Shown piece after piece: positions 1 to 13,164 of a DNA stretch of 64,000 nucleotides. A program made the position numbers and the translations under genes. The notes under the pieces were generated by a model, which saw nothing but the letters and a program-made list of their open reading frames with translations, did not search any database and was not told where the DNA came from. Source of the stretch: Nissolia schottii (taxonomy: Eukaryota; Streptophyta; Magnoliopsida; Fabales; Fabaceae); NCBI GenBank assembly GCA_003254905.1, contig QANU01056374.1, positions 1 to 64,000 on the forward strand. Direction: 5' to 3'. Every line of letters begins with the position of its first letter. Position 1 is the stretch's first letter.

Positions 1-2220
1 TAAATTTTGTATTTATTATTATTTTTATTTAATTTTATGGTTAACTATTTTTCTTATATTTCAAGTTTAATTAATTAGTTAAATTTATTTTTTGTTTAAA
101 ATAATTTAATTTGAATGTATCTATAATTTTATAAAGTATAATAACAAGAATAATATTCAAAACTTAATTACTTATAAAAAAAGTAATCTACAAAACTTAC
201 TAATTATTTGACTTAATTTTGATTGACCATTTTAGTAATATTTTGGTGTCCCTTTTAAATTTAAATAAATAACTTGATAAAAAGAAAAATGACAATATGT
301 TAAAGGAAAATTTATATGATTTGAATTCTATAAATTTATATTTTATAAAATATATTTAACTCTTAAAGTATCAATTATATTAAAATAAATTTTACTTATA
401 AATGATGGTAAACTTATTCATTTATTTTTAATAATGTTCATTATATCGTTAATCTTCTCACTCAATATAATCATAAATGTTTTTAAAAAAAATTATAATA
501 TATGAAGTCAAAAAAAAGTATGAATGGTAAAGTAATAAAAAGTTATAAATATTAAATTTCAACCATAAAATTAAAAACTTGAAAAATTTGTAAAAATGTC
601 ATGTGACAATTACTTTTCAAGTAAAATTTATTAAAATTATATTCATCTTTCTTAATAATTATTAGTATTATTTATCTCTCAATTTAAGGTAAGCTTAGAA
701 AAATTATGAAAATTCAAATTTTAAAATATTATAAAAGATGAAGAGTCAAGAGTCAACTAAAAGATGAAAAGTCACTAAAACTTGAATGATGAAATAATGA
801 AAAATCATAAATAAAATGAAACTATTCAAAAATTTAAAATAACCAAAATTTTAAAAAACAAAATCACATGACACTTGGGTGAAGAAGCTATTGTCATGTG
901 GCATAGCTAGTGGAACAACTTTAATATATTACTACAGACTGACATTCAATAAATGATATATTTAATTTTTTAGGGGTAAAATTGTAATTGAATGCAACAT
1001 AAATTCCCTGTTTCTCATCCCAAAATATTTAGACAATAAATTTACAAAATCAATGGCAAGGAGAGGAAATACTTACATATTCATGGAACACATATAATAC
1101 ATGTTCTAAATACATTATTAATCATAGATTCATTTCAATTACAAGTGCTTAAAAAATATATAAAAAATAAGAAATTAATAGTTAATAATATCTTTAAAGC
1201 ATGTATTAAATTTATTCTACAAACATGCAAGTATTTCTCTCTTGAATATCCTTTGACATTCCATTATAAACTAAATCTACCAAACACACATTTAAAAAAA
1301 AATGGCCATACCCTTCCATGCTATTTCATTAGTAGCCCTCCATCCAATCAAAATACCTTAGAGGAAACGTAAGTTTAATTGCCAAAAAATTGAATAGTTA
1401 AATTGAAATGTTGGGAGTATTCCTCCATTAAATGTATAAAAACAAAATTGTGAAGTATAAAATTTTAATGATTTTAATTATTATGAATTGACTATGTTAA
1501 GATTTTGACACTATTATCTAATTAGATCTTTTAAAATGCATGACTTTTAAAATAATAAGAGAAACGATTAATCATTTAAGTTAATGTGTTTCAACTTGAT
1601 TAGTTGCCCGAAGGGAGGAACAATTAAACTCAATTTTAAATATATAAAATTTTGAAAGTAGTGTTGAGTCTCAGTCGGGTGGGAGTGTCTGGCTATACTT
1701 TTCTTATTTTTTTGCTAGTGTACCTTGTCAAGAAGTAGCATTACTTTAAGAAAAATATATTATTTTTTGGGTGAAATTTGGGAGACATAAAATTCTTGCC
1801 ATAGTAAAACAGCATAAAATTCAGTAGATATAGACAATTGTAACAATTTACTTTAACTAAATGGAATAAAGTGTAATTTTGGCTTTGGTTCGTTTTTTAT
1901 CCTAAAATCTGATGGGAAAAACAAAACTCAAAAAATATTTTATAATACATATTTTAAAATAAATCATATTAATATAAAAATAACATTGTATTATGTAAAA
2001 TGCATTTGTTATATTGTAAAATATTATAACCATTGAATATCTAAAAATATAGTATAAGTTATATCTAAACAATGCGGGTTATAATTATTTAAAATATAGT
2101 GTACGGTGGAGTTTGCATCACATCTAAAGAAATCTTATAATTATTTGACTTCGGATTAGACTAAGTCAACCCGAAATATGACGCGGACTCTACCTAAAAA
2201 GTATTCTTAATCAAATATCA
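1..2220. other. AT-rich intergenic DNA
   Basis: Very AT-rich with no convincing coding sequence. The only longer open frame (1145-1372) is low-complexity Lys/Asn/Ile sequence without a recognisable domain. I see no RNA gene or clear transposon end. Confidence 0.6.
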
Positions 2221-2237
2221 TAATTTGAACTTAGTTA

Positions 2238-2420
2238 CCAACAGGTGTTGGTCCAAGTAATAAGCGGCTTGGTATTGCTTACGCAAGGTCTCGAGTTCGA
2301 GACCTTGTGTACGCAGTCATCCCCGCTGGGAGACTAACTCGCCAAGCTAGGTGTGCGACCCGAGTCGACCCGGATTAGTCAAGACTAAGCCTTGAATACC
2401 GGAAAGGCAACCTAAAAAAA
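2238..2420 (+). mobile_element. tRNA-derived SINE with target-site duplications
   Basis: A GC-richer 183-bp block in AT-rich DNA. Near its 5' end is an A-box-like stretch (TGGTCCAAGTAATAAGCGG). About 30 bp on is a B-box-like GAGTTCGAGACC, the usual arrangement of a pol III promoter. It ends in a short A-run. It is flanked by 17-bp direct repeats, TAATTTGAACTTAGTTA at 2221-2237 and TAATTTGAACTCAGTTA at 2421-2437, which differ at one base. Head, tail and duplications together make a SINE the best reading. Family not identified. Confidence 0.8.
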
Positions 2421-2549
2421 TAATTTGAACTCAGTTAAATAAGGTTCGATTAGGCACTTCATGGACACTATTAAGTAACATGCAAACTACTTACATGGAG
2501 AAGCCAAGTTGAGGCTCGGCTCACTTCTTAGTGAGTCAAGTACTCAAGT

Positions 2550-3450
2550 TGTAACATCCCGCATTTTTGTGTTACCTTAAGTTTAGTCTTATAGTAACGT
2601 CTACAGAATTTAACTCATAGTATTGACTAGGTATGTGTGTGAACACTATAACTCATAGTACATAAACATGATAATGATAATGATGTTAAGAGTTAGAATA
2701 AATAAATGTGTCGTCAAATGTGATTCTATTGATAGTAATCTGACAATTGGCTATCACTCCACAGAGTTAACTTTCTGTGTTAGAGACCTACAAAAGAGTA
2801 TCGGGACCTTTTTTGTACCTTTATGATGTCCAATGTTTTAATTTCCTTATTTCACGTCAATTTCTAAAACTTACGTTAGTTCGCAAAATTTGATTGTTAG
2901 TTTTAGAGTTAGAAGTTTTCCGCGAGTCTTTAGGACAAGTTTTCTCTCTCTCTAAAGCATGTATGAAGAAAAAGGCAAGTTTAGAACTTTCTTTTAAAAG
3001 TGTTCACCTTTCTCAGTCTTATTTTAACCTCATACAATTAAGTATATGTTCTTTCTAATTTTTTCGAGATACCTAAGATTGTGTATCTAGACAACACGCG
3101 ACATGTGACACACAGGAGTGCCATGCGTTGCAATGCATGGTCCCTCATTGACACATGGCCACCACGCAACCACATCTCCCACCACCCCCTCCCATTTATT
3201 TCATTTCTCCTTTTCTTCCCCAACTTCATTTTTCTCTCTCTCTTTTTATTTTTCTTTCAAACTCTCCTTCTTCGTCATCCTCTCCATTCTCCCACCACGT
3301 ATACGGCCTCCTCCTCCCTCTCACGAGCCAACCTATAGCCCTTCCTTGCAGCCCACACCACCACCCCAATGCAATTTAATTCAAGAGATGAAAATTAACT
3401 CTCTCATTTGTCTCATAAAATAAAATAGACACATAAATCACTCACTATAT
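2550..3450 (+). mobile_element. Possible Ty3-gypsy LTR (5' end clear, 3' end not placed)
   Basis: The block opens with TGTAACATCCCGCATTTTTG, a start common among plant gypsy LTRs, and continues as non-coding, moderately GC-rich sequence with a pyrimidine-rich stretch at 3180-3370. I could not find a matching end, target duplication, primer-binding site or internal coding region, so it may be a solo or truncated LTR. The short plus-strand frames at 3081-3423 are pyrimidine-tract artefacts. Confidence 0.4.
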
Positions 3451-5400
3451 AGGTATAGAAAAACATATTGTAAACTTAAAAATCAAAATCAGAATAAATA
3501 TCTCATATATTTGCAACTTTTTTCTCGTTTCTATGTTTTTATTATCTTTTGATAGATTATATTGCTGTATCCACCAACAAGTATGGAGCAAAGGGAACAA
3601 GCTAAACACGCTACAATCAAGATCCAATCTAATACACTTAAGGATGGTAGCTAAATTTATGAACAATAACAAAATAAATAAATAAATAAATAAGGATGGT
3701 AGCTAAAAACAAGTGCACATGTGCCCATTATTAATCATGTACAGGGCATATGACCTAAGAGACAGATGTCGGTTAAGAGGGGGGCCCTCAGCGTAATAGT
3801 TTGTAAAATTAAAGGATCTTTGAAGAGAGTTTTACAATTTGAGGGGAAAACAATATGATTTTATTAAAGTGAATTCTTTGATGCCTATAAGACATTATGT
3901 TCTGTCATTCTAAATAACTATAATTTAATAATCAATCTCCTTAAATATTTTAAATTACCATATGAGTAGTTCACAATGACTTCTTAATTATATTTAATTA
4001 TATTTGGTTACATAATTTTTTCATTTTTATTTTTAATACTTGAATCCCAAATTTGAATGAACCATGTATAACCATGTTTTCTTTTATGTATGGAAATAAA
4101 AATTGAAAAATCATGTATCCAAACATAAATTAAAGAATACTTTTAAAGATTTTTATGATTATGATTAAGTTGATACATGATGCAATTATATTTATTTAAA
4201 ATGAAAAGACATGATCCCGTAAAAACACCGACTACACCTTATCAGAGATCAGTATAATTTTAGATTCTTAGTAGAAGAGTATTAGAATTAATTATAACTG
4301 ATTCAAGAAATAAAAATACCCAACACGTAAAAATCAAATCTTATGACTTGCATCAGAAAACCAAGCACAAACTGATTACTCTACCCAAGAAGGAAACAAG
4401 TCCACACGCTGCAATCAAGGTCCAATGTAATACACCAAATCCCAAGATACACCAAACACAGCAAACATAAGTAAAATCTCAGCAGACATTAGGGCTAGAA
4501 TCAAGCCTCACCATCCACTTCTAAAATAATTTTTTTTATATAAAAAAAAGGGAAAGAAGGATGTTGCGGCCCCCGAGATACATTACGATCCAACCATCAA
4601 AATTTCAGCAAATTCTACCTGAAATTCATTATGCCCAAATAACCAAACACCCCAAACAGACTTGCATCACATGGTGAAACAGCCGAGCCAGCACATCACG
4701 AGAATTAGCACTAGAAGTGTCTATTAGATAAAGTTAGGGTGACCCATTTTTATTTTTAAATGTGTCTAAAAATGAGATGGTAAACCTATGACCCTGCAAG
4801 AATCTTTCCTCATTAATTTTGTTCCGTATTCTATCATTCTGTTTTCCCACTTGGTCTTATCTTAATGGCATTGCCGAAGAGGTTGGATTCAAGCCTAAAT
4901 CTTGTGATTTCATGTTAGTCATTGTTTGTAAATTTATCTTGGTGCAGAATTATTAATGCATTGTCTTTGTGTGTTTGCTTTGCTTTCGGACATACCTATG
5001 ATTTGAGCCTTTTTTTTTTAATAAAAAAAAATAAAAAAAATTTACAACTTTTTATTTGGAGAATCATCTTTAGGTAAATAATATTGACAGACAAAAAGAT
5101 TTCAAATGACTCGAGTAGTCTCTAAAAGCTAATAAAAAATCAAAATTCTTTAAACTTTAAAAATTCATAGTAAAAATTAAAATCAGCCTTCACCTCAACC
5201 TTTAAAAGGAAAAGATTGATTGATTGATTAAGTATTCAACCCCAGAAAGATGATCACCTAAACCTCTAACTAGTTAATAATAATAACACCAACATAGAAA
5301 AATGGGTTATTTGTATGACAAGGGTGGATATCATTTATGATTATGTTATATATATATATATATATATGCTAGATTTATTTATGATTATGATAAGATTCTG
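3451..5400. other. Intergenic DNA with a duplicated segment
   Basis: No gene seen. About 60 bp near 3585-3645 (around CACGCTACAATCAAG) recurs in diverged form at 4380-4440 (CACGCTGCAATCAAG). The 16-bp AAGGATGGTAGCTAAA occurs twice at 3640-3710, separated by a (AAAT)n run. A (TA)n microsatellite lies near 5346-5368. The leftmost part of the XYL1 3' UTR probably ends in 5380-5600. Confidence 0.5.
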
Positions 5401-5610
5401 GAGGATGCAGCATTCCGGTAAATCTAAATCACTTGAATGACACAGCATTTTTAACTCAAGCACATCAAACTAACATAACCCTTCAGATTCCAATCCTTGA
5501 GCCTGGTTTCCTAGACTTGCTAATTCTAGCTCATCTCCTCCCCCAGAAAAACACTAACAATTGAAAAGAAAGAACACAGAAAAACTTCTAAAGCCAAAAT
5601 CTCCAACCTA

Positions 5611-8600
5611 TCATCCCATTTTCCATGTCATGGCAAAGTTTTTACCTACAGGGATGTTCAAACCCTTCAACCCTACCATGATTACCTTACTCTCTCCATT
5701 TTCCCCGCCATCCAAATGCACATGCTCCGATGTACTAACCGTCGCGTTGGAGGAGACGCTCATCAGCGGCTTCCCGTCGATCTGAAGTGCTGACACGGCT
5801 CCGCTTCCGTCGATTCCCAGCACCGATATCGATTCGATGATCCAGCCTTTGTCTAATGCAAACTTGCCCTCCTGGACTTGCGACCAAACTTTGACGGCTC
5901 CCTGGTTGACGGTTGCATGGAAATCGACGTAGGTGGAGTAGCCGTTCCCGAGCTGCATCTCCGGCAGCTCATCGTTGTCGAGGAAGAGGTTCCCTTTAGC
6001 TTCTCCCTGGCCTGCCCCCGCTGGGAAGGTTACGACGAGGCTGAAGGGCGTCATTCTAGCGTCCTTGGAGATCATTCCACCCTGCTGCATGGGAAGGATG
6101 GCATTCTGATATAAATGCACGTTGACCACGTGCAGAGGCGCGTCGAGGGTGACATACACCCCTTCCTTTGATGTGATGCTGCTGGTCAAATCGAGCAGAC
6201 TGTACCAGCTTCCGGGCGGGAAGAGCGCCTTCACCTGCGTTTTCCCCTGCTCCAGCACCGGAGAAATCATGAGGCTGCTTCCCAGCAAGAATTGGGTGCT
6301 TAGGCCGTAGCATTCGGTGTACGCTGGGAACGAGAAGAAGAGAGGCCTGGCGATCGGGGCTCCGCTGACATGCGCCTCGTAGCTCAGGGTGTAGAGATAT
6401 GGGAGCAGCTTATACCTTATGCCCAGAGCATTCCGAGCCGACTCGGCCACCGAGTTCCACTGGTAAAGCTCCTGCCTCGGGGAGTAGTAGTTGGCGTGAT
6501 CCCTTGAGAAAGGGTAGAAAGCCCCTACTTCGATCCACCTATTGCAAAGCTCTTCGGTGGGTTGCGGATAGAAACCGCATATGTCCGAGCCCACCATTGG
6601 CACCCCAAATATGCCGAAGTTGAGCATTGTAGATATTGAGTACTTCAAGTTCTCCCACGTGCCTTGGTTGTCGCCGGTCCAATGGGCGGCGTACTTGCCG
6701 GAACCGACGTATGTGGAGCGGGACAAAATAAAAGGCCTCTTGCCCTGGAGCCCTTCAAGGGCCTTGTGAGTTGCGATGGACTGAGAAAAGCCGTAAAGGC
6801 TGTGAGCATCGTACTCCAAAACACCGTTATAGTGGACCGCGCTAGTGGCGATTGTTTTGTAGCCAATCGGAGCTTGTATTCCCGATGCATTTATCTTGTA
6901 CGGAGGGTCGTCCCATCGCGTTTTGGTGATGTTCTTGCAATCCAAGCAGCACACCCATCCGGGCCCGGTTCCGCTCGGGCACTGCTTCCCCTTGGGAATC
7001 TTGCACTTCCCAGAACAGAAATTCGAAGCCTCGTTCATGTCAATCCATAGGCCGTCAACAGGAACAAGTTCATGGAAGCGGCGGATCTCGTCGCCCCACC
7101 AAGAAACTGTGTTCGGATTGAGGAAATCGGGAAAGTTTACTGCCCCGGGCCAAACTTGAGCCAAGTACGGTTCGCCTTCATACTTGATAAAAACATCGTT
7201 GGCCAAACCCCTCTGATACACACCGTAACTGGAGTTAACTCCGATTCCGGGGTCAATGATGACAATGTACTTCATGCCGATCTTGTGTATTCTGTCCAGG
7301 AAGTTCAATAGCTTCGGGCGAGGGTAGTTGGTCGGATTGAGCGTGAAGTCCTTGTGCCCATCCATGTGGTCATCATCGTTCCAGATCACGTCAAGTGGGA
7401 TCTGAGCCTTCTTGTAATTCTCAACGACATCTTCTACCACAGATAAATTGTGATATCCCCATCTGCATTGGTGGAATCCTGTAATAATACCAAACGACCG
7501 AGATGATCAGTTAAATACTTGTAAAATAATTCAGGTGCCGTTTTCAACTAGACCCGGAAGCAAAAGGGACCTAATGCATTCAATTGATGAAAAGTAGCAA
7601 CGGGGTAGCAACATGTTACAGAAAAATTAGTTTTCAAAAGCAAATTTTACAGTGAGATATCTACGCACAAATTAGGACAAATTATGGCCCTACCAAAGAG
7701 CTATGAATACACTTATATTAGTAGAAGTCAGTCACTGATACGTTAATTTCACATATGAAAAGGAAGCATATCTTCGAAAGGACAAGAAGATCTTCCCTGG
7801 GGTTGGATCTACAAACCACGTAATCAAATGAATGTGCGAATGATTTAGAAAAATGGACATAGAGATAAACGTGTATGCAATCATAGTCCTTGACAAGGAC
7901 CCACTCTTTTTTTTTGCTTTATTCATGCACGTTACAAAGGTCAAATTCCTTGACTACAAAAGTGTAGCAGAAAAGATTAAACCTTTTTTATATGGTAGAG
8001 TTGTGTTTCCAACTTTCATGAGTGACCTTATCTTTTCATGTGGTGGTCCCAAAAGGTATTAAAAAACTCAACAGCTAACACTAGACCCCAAAGATCTCTG
8101 CCAGGACCAAAACCATAAAAGAAGAAGATTTAGAATTTAAAATATCTATGGACCTAACTTAATAAAAATAATCAGAATCATCCCCCATCACACAGCATCA
8201 TAGATATCGCAAAAGCCAAAAACATCTAATTGGAAAAAACACATGAACTTTCCCATTTTCATAGATTAAGCAATCACATAATCACAGATTTGAAACTAAG
8301 AGTTATCATCCCATTCTTTATCTAAGTCAAAGTCAAGAATATCTTGTTGATTTAAGGATCCAATTCTAGTAAGATCCAGTTCTCATGATTGATGATTCTT
8401 TAATCTATATTCTATAATAATAAGTAACATAAAAGGGTCATGGATCCAAATTTAGTATATATCACTATATGATGAATATGCAATACTAAAAACCAAGCAG
8501 TGAAAGTGTATCAATACCAAAAGCCCAGTAAGGCATTGGAGCGGGTCTGCCAATGAGGGAAGTGTACTGATCAACCACATTCAACGGCGACGGTCCGGCA

Positions 8601-9909
8601 AAGAAGTAGAAATCGAACACCCCTCCGATAACCTTGTATTTCAAAGAGGTCCCCGTATAGAAAACGTCCATTCCATCACTGTTCAGGAGCAGAACCGCGT
8701 GCGCCGAAGCCAAGCCGCCCGCATTCCTGAGATCCATGTACACAGGATGCGATCCGTAGAGATCAGCATTGAGGTTAATGGCCGATATATCGGTTGTGTA
8801 CAATGTATAAGGGTCGCTCGGGTGGAGCTTGATTCCGTGAGGCTGCGTGTTCTCCCCTAAACCATACAAAGATGCATCTTTGGGCAATGTGGTTGAGATC
8901 TCAAGGTATTGGTCCTTGAAAACCATTGGATCATAGCTAGTGTTGAAGAGGGTCTCGCCATTCGACTTCCTTTTCACTGCAAAGGTAAAAGGGTCGGCAG
9001 TGTAGCTGATCAGAAGCTCGGAGCCAGAGTACTCTGAGTCTGAGACTGATATAGGAATCTTCCTGGTCTGAGTCAGAGCCACTTGTGGCGGTTGCTCCCT
9101 TGGCAAAAGGTTGTAAGGAACCTCCCATCTTTGCTTGTTGGCATCGGTTATGTGAACCCTCAATCGGTTATCTGTCTCATGCCTGCAAAAATCAACAACA
9201 ACAATGAAACTAAAAATAAAAAATTGGAACCTTTTTTTTTAACCGAATATATTAAGAATTAGTCAAACACATTATATCCACTTCATAAAATTTGAACACA
9301 CGCTCCTCAGCACATTAACAAAGAAGATGTCACTAAAACTACTACCTCTCAACATAAAAATTGGAACTTTTTCTTTTTACTGAAGATATTAAGGATTTGT
9401 CAGACACGTTATATTATGTACTTTGGGGATTCCAACATGCAATCCCTTGACGAAGCGGGAGGAATATGGCATTTAAGCTATTACTCCTTAACATAAAAAT
9501 TAAAACTTTACAACAAGAGAAACAAACATGTTATTTGTAGTAATTAATACCTTATCGAATCACATTTTATCTATCATTACGAGATCTCAACAACAATAGA
9601 AAAAATATGAATTAATAAAAATTGGAACTTTGGAACAAAAGGGGGGGGGGAATGGGTGACTTACTTGGCATAGAAGCGTAGAAGGGGAATATCAGGACCA
9701 TAGATTTTGGTTTTTTTCTTGAGTTGAAGGAGACCCACAATGCCACCGTTGGGGGACTCTTCAATGGAGATGAGACGGTAACCGTTGCCAATTTTGGTGG
9801 AAGTGGTGGAAGAGGAAGAAGAAGTGGCCTCAGCTACACATAGAAGCAGAGTGAAGAGGAGAAGAAGAGAAGAGAGACAAAGAGCAGATACTGGGTTTGG
9901 AGAAACCAT
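5611..9909 (-). CDS. XYL1: Alpha-xylosidase, GH31 (XYL1-like)
   Basis: Three exons: 9909-9665, 9182-8518, 7478-5611, all with GT-AG introns and matching phases, giving 925 residues, close to the ~915 of Arabidopsis XYL1. Residues 1-28 form a signal peptide. A beta-sandwich N-terminal region precedes the GH31 barrel. The nucleophile Asp450 lies in WIDMNE and the acid/base Asp573 in HWTGDN. Known role of this family: apoplastic removal of unsubstituted xylose from xyloglucan oligosaccharides, which affects wall loosening, growth and germination. Residues such as [18 protein letters not shown] and the C-terminal TWKMG follow XYL1 rather than generic alpha-glucosidases. Intron 1 (482 bp) carries two diverged copies of a ~70-bp segment (9222-9290 and 9356-9420). 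All active-site motifs are intact, so I expect it to be functional. Confidence 0.93.
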
Positions 9910-10059
9910 AGCTTCAAGCTTCCATCCACTTCCACACTGTTGTTTTCTTGTGTTTTGGATTCCTTGGATACCGCAGGGATGCCTTAAAAAGCAGAGTAAA
10001 GAGAGAGAGTGTGTTGGTTGTAAGATTTATGAGAAAGAGTTCCTTTTTAACTTTTAACC

Positions 10060-12825
10060 AACGGTATTAAACTAAACATTACAAGGATCACATATATTAT
10101 GGAAAAAATAAATAAATTCATCAAAATAAATATATAAAATGGTATGAATTGATAAAATTATTTTTATATAAAAATAAATTTATATTTTAATATAGGTATT
10201 TTTTATTATATTAATAAATTTTTCACTATAATTAAGGATATGAATGAAAAAATTACACTTAAACATTGTAATTAGACATGTATTTCAAAACCCTAAAATA
10301 GAAAATAGACAATTAAAATGAAATAAAATGAGTATTATATGTAGTGATTTATTACAAGAAATTGCATTGACTCACGTTATATTTATCACTAAATGATATT
10401 TTTTTATAGTGCGTGTCACATTAAAAATTTCCTTCATCCATCCGAAATTATGTATGTTACTTTAGCAAAATGTATGGATATTAAAAATTAATAACGATCT
10501 AAAGAGTAATTTTATTAAATTAACTTTATTTAAATGTATGATGAAGGGAGATAAAGAATATTTAAAGTTCACTATTTTCAATACTTTAATAAATTAAAGC
10601 TATGTTTAAAAACTTAACAATAAATTTCACATAAAAAATGTAAGAATAAGAAATAATTTGGGATGCGCATGAAAATATATTTGCATGTTTCTAAAGCATA
10701 TTTAACATGTGTTTTATGAGTATTATTAACTATTAATTTTTAACTTTTATACATTTTTTCAGGGTTTTGCTAGAGCATTAATTAAAAGTTTGTAAGTTTT
10801 TACAACTATCAATATATTAAACAATTGAAAGGGTTACTTTTCAATAGAATATTTTCGCACAATATATATATGATAAATAAATCTATCTTAACATAACTCG
10901 AAATTTAAAACGGACAAATACTTACATAGTAGTTTTTTTATCATGGATTTATATTTAGAATAATAAAAGTTAATAATTAATAATGTTTATAGAACACGAT
11001 ATAAATATCTTCTTGTTTTAAAAATAAAAAAAATAAAAGATTATCTTCACAAGTAATGATCCTAACAAATCAACCTATTTATTCATATTAATAATACTTT
11101 ACATTTCTAAGGAAAAAATGTTAAATATCTTTTATGAGAATATATTGGTTAATTTATTAATTTTTTATAAATATTTTTATTATCTTTGCTGTACCATCAT
11201 TTATTTACATAATTATATTTTAGTAATATGACATTTTTTTATATGAATGGTAAGATATTTTTTTACACAATCAAGATTTCTATCAGTAAGGTCATTAGAC
11301 ATTTTACTAACTTGCAGATAGCTTTAAGAATGAGATAAATGATCCAAAGATTTAAAATTTTGTCAAAAATTAAATATGAGTCTCTTTCATTTAACCATAT
11401 TCGATGGAGTCTATAAATAATAAGATAATAAACATAATTTATTATTTTTTTATTAAAAAAATCTTAGATTCTAGAACACGCAGAGCAGAATGCAAGTGTT
11501 TCTTGGGAGAGTGTTAGTGATAAGGTGGGGTCACAGAGAAGAAGCAGAGATACGGCACCATTCACGGCAGTCACCGACACAGTTCAATCCGTGCTGACAA
11601 CGCATTTGTTTTATATTTTTTATTTTTATTTTCTGACAAAAAAAAAAGGATCGGTGAAGATTCGTATGGAGACGGTAACGATGCGGTGATTCGTCACTGC
11701 TATACTACTACGGTACTACTGTTGTCATCATATAATGCATGTGGCTTCCTAAGTTTTTTTTTTTTTTTTTTTGTTTAGGAAAAAAAATGTATTTTTTTCC
11801 CGTCCATTCCCTCCTCAAATTATAAAAGATATTGATTAAATTGTTAAAAATTAATTAATTAATTATTTACCATTAATTAAGGTAATTTCTTTATGAATTA
11901 TTTAAATTAATTTTTGATAAGTTTAAAGATAAACTTAATATTCCCTTCACCAACTAAAATGAATTTGATAGTTTATTCATCTTTAAAATATTTTTTATTA
12001 AATTAATAAAATAGAAAAGTAAGACTTGTTTAAAATTTAATGATTTAAAGATAAAAATTTTCACTTTAATTTTTAAATTGTTCAAATGAAATAATCATTT
12101 TATTTTATTTTTTCATATGATAATGTCATTTATCTTTTATCCGCAATTAAGAATATAAAATCTATGTTATGAATAATTAAAAAATTAACAATAAAAGATC
12201 AAATATTACTTTGTGATGCGAAAAAAATGATACATGAGAATCTATTTCCTCATCCAAATCCGTTTATGGGAAAAGAGCCAAAGTTTTGTATTGTTGTTAG
12301 GTATTCCTGTATTGAACACGAAAAGAACACTGATTGTGGATCTAATCTGAGACGCCATGCACAAGAAATAATAAATTTCACTCCCAGAATAATTAGCTTC
12401 ATGAAAGATTTGTGAGAAGTGTGTGAAGCTTTGTTTTAGGGATCAAATAAAAGAAACAGAGCGTATGTATTTGTGCTGCAACTGCACCACCGATGTGTCA
12501 ACCCAACACATGATATTGTTTTCAATTCCAGTTCAATAATCATTTTTTTACTCACAGCAAATGAAACATCATTTTTGTATATAGCCTTTTTATAATTAAA
12601 TAATAATAATAATATTAGACGCGAGCGTTAAAAGTGAATAGGAACATGAAAAACAGTTTTTTTTTAAAAAATAATTGTTTAATTCTTTATTTAGCAAAAT
12701 AGATTTCAAAATAAGGTATTATTTTTAATTCCTTATTTAGCAAGTTAGATTTCAGAAAGATAATTATTTCAAAATAAGGAGCACCACCTCAACGAGTAGT
12801 CAACGCAATCAACCAAGCATGTGGT
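10060..12825. other. Intergenic DNA upstream of XYL1
   Basis: Mostly AT-rich, no gene seen. It should contain the XYL1 promoter at its left end, but I could not pick a convincing TATA box. A GC-richer block at 11470-11720 and another at 12220-12540 stand out without recognisable content. Two diverged copies of TTATTTAGCAA...ATTTCA lie at 12680-12780. Confidence 0.5.
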
Positions 12826-12830
12826 TTACT

Positions 12831-13147
12831 CACATAAGCGTTGGACGGCGCGTGACAGCACGTGGCTCACCGGAACGACGCCAAATTTCGCCGGCGAGTG
12901 TGGAGGAGGACGGAGGAGATGGGATGCCCGCAGTGAGAAAAAACAGTGCACGAGAGGCGCAGAAACGGAGGATAACTGATACCATGTGAAGAAATAACAA
13001 TAGTAAAGTAATATATATGTATTTCTGTGTTTACAATAGAGGGTGAGCCTATTTATAGGCTGAAAATCCAATGACCAAAAAATAAATTACTATCAATCAA
13101 ATATTTACAAGATTATAATCAAATCAAATCATTTAAAATCATTAACA
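12831..13147 (-). mobile_element. Copia-like LTR with primer-binding site and leader (fragment)
   Basis: Read on the minus strand, an LTR-like segment (13147-12987) starts TGTTAATG and ends TTTCTTCA. It contains CCTATAAATAGG, a TATA box, and is followed at once by CATGGTATCAG, the usual initiator-Met tRNA primer site of copia elements. The next ~150 bp resemble an untranslated/gag leader and then stop. A purine-rich tract lies on the other side (13148-13170), so the same LTR could serve as a 3' LTR. The internal genes are missing here. Confidence 0.6.
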
Positions 13148-13164
13148 ATATCATTCCTGCACTT

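Noticed and set aside
2238..2320. Functional tRNA gene
   Set aside because: A- and B-box-like motifs are present, but no cloverleaf with acceptor stem can be formed, and the unit has a SINE tail and target duplications.
6664..7050. Plus-strand 128-codon frame opposite XYL1 exon 3, and similar frames at 5878-6310 and 6896-7311
   Set aside because: They lie antisense to well-conserved GH31 coding sequence and show no domain. They are frame shadows of a GC-richer exon.
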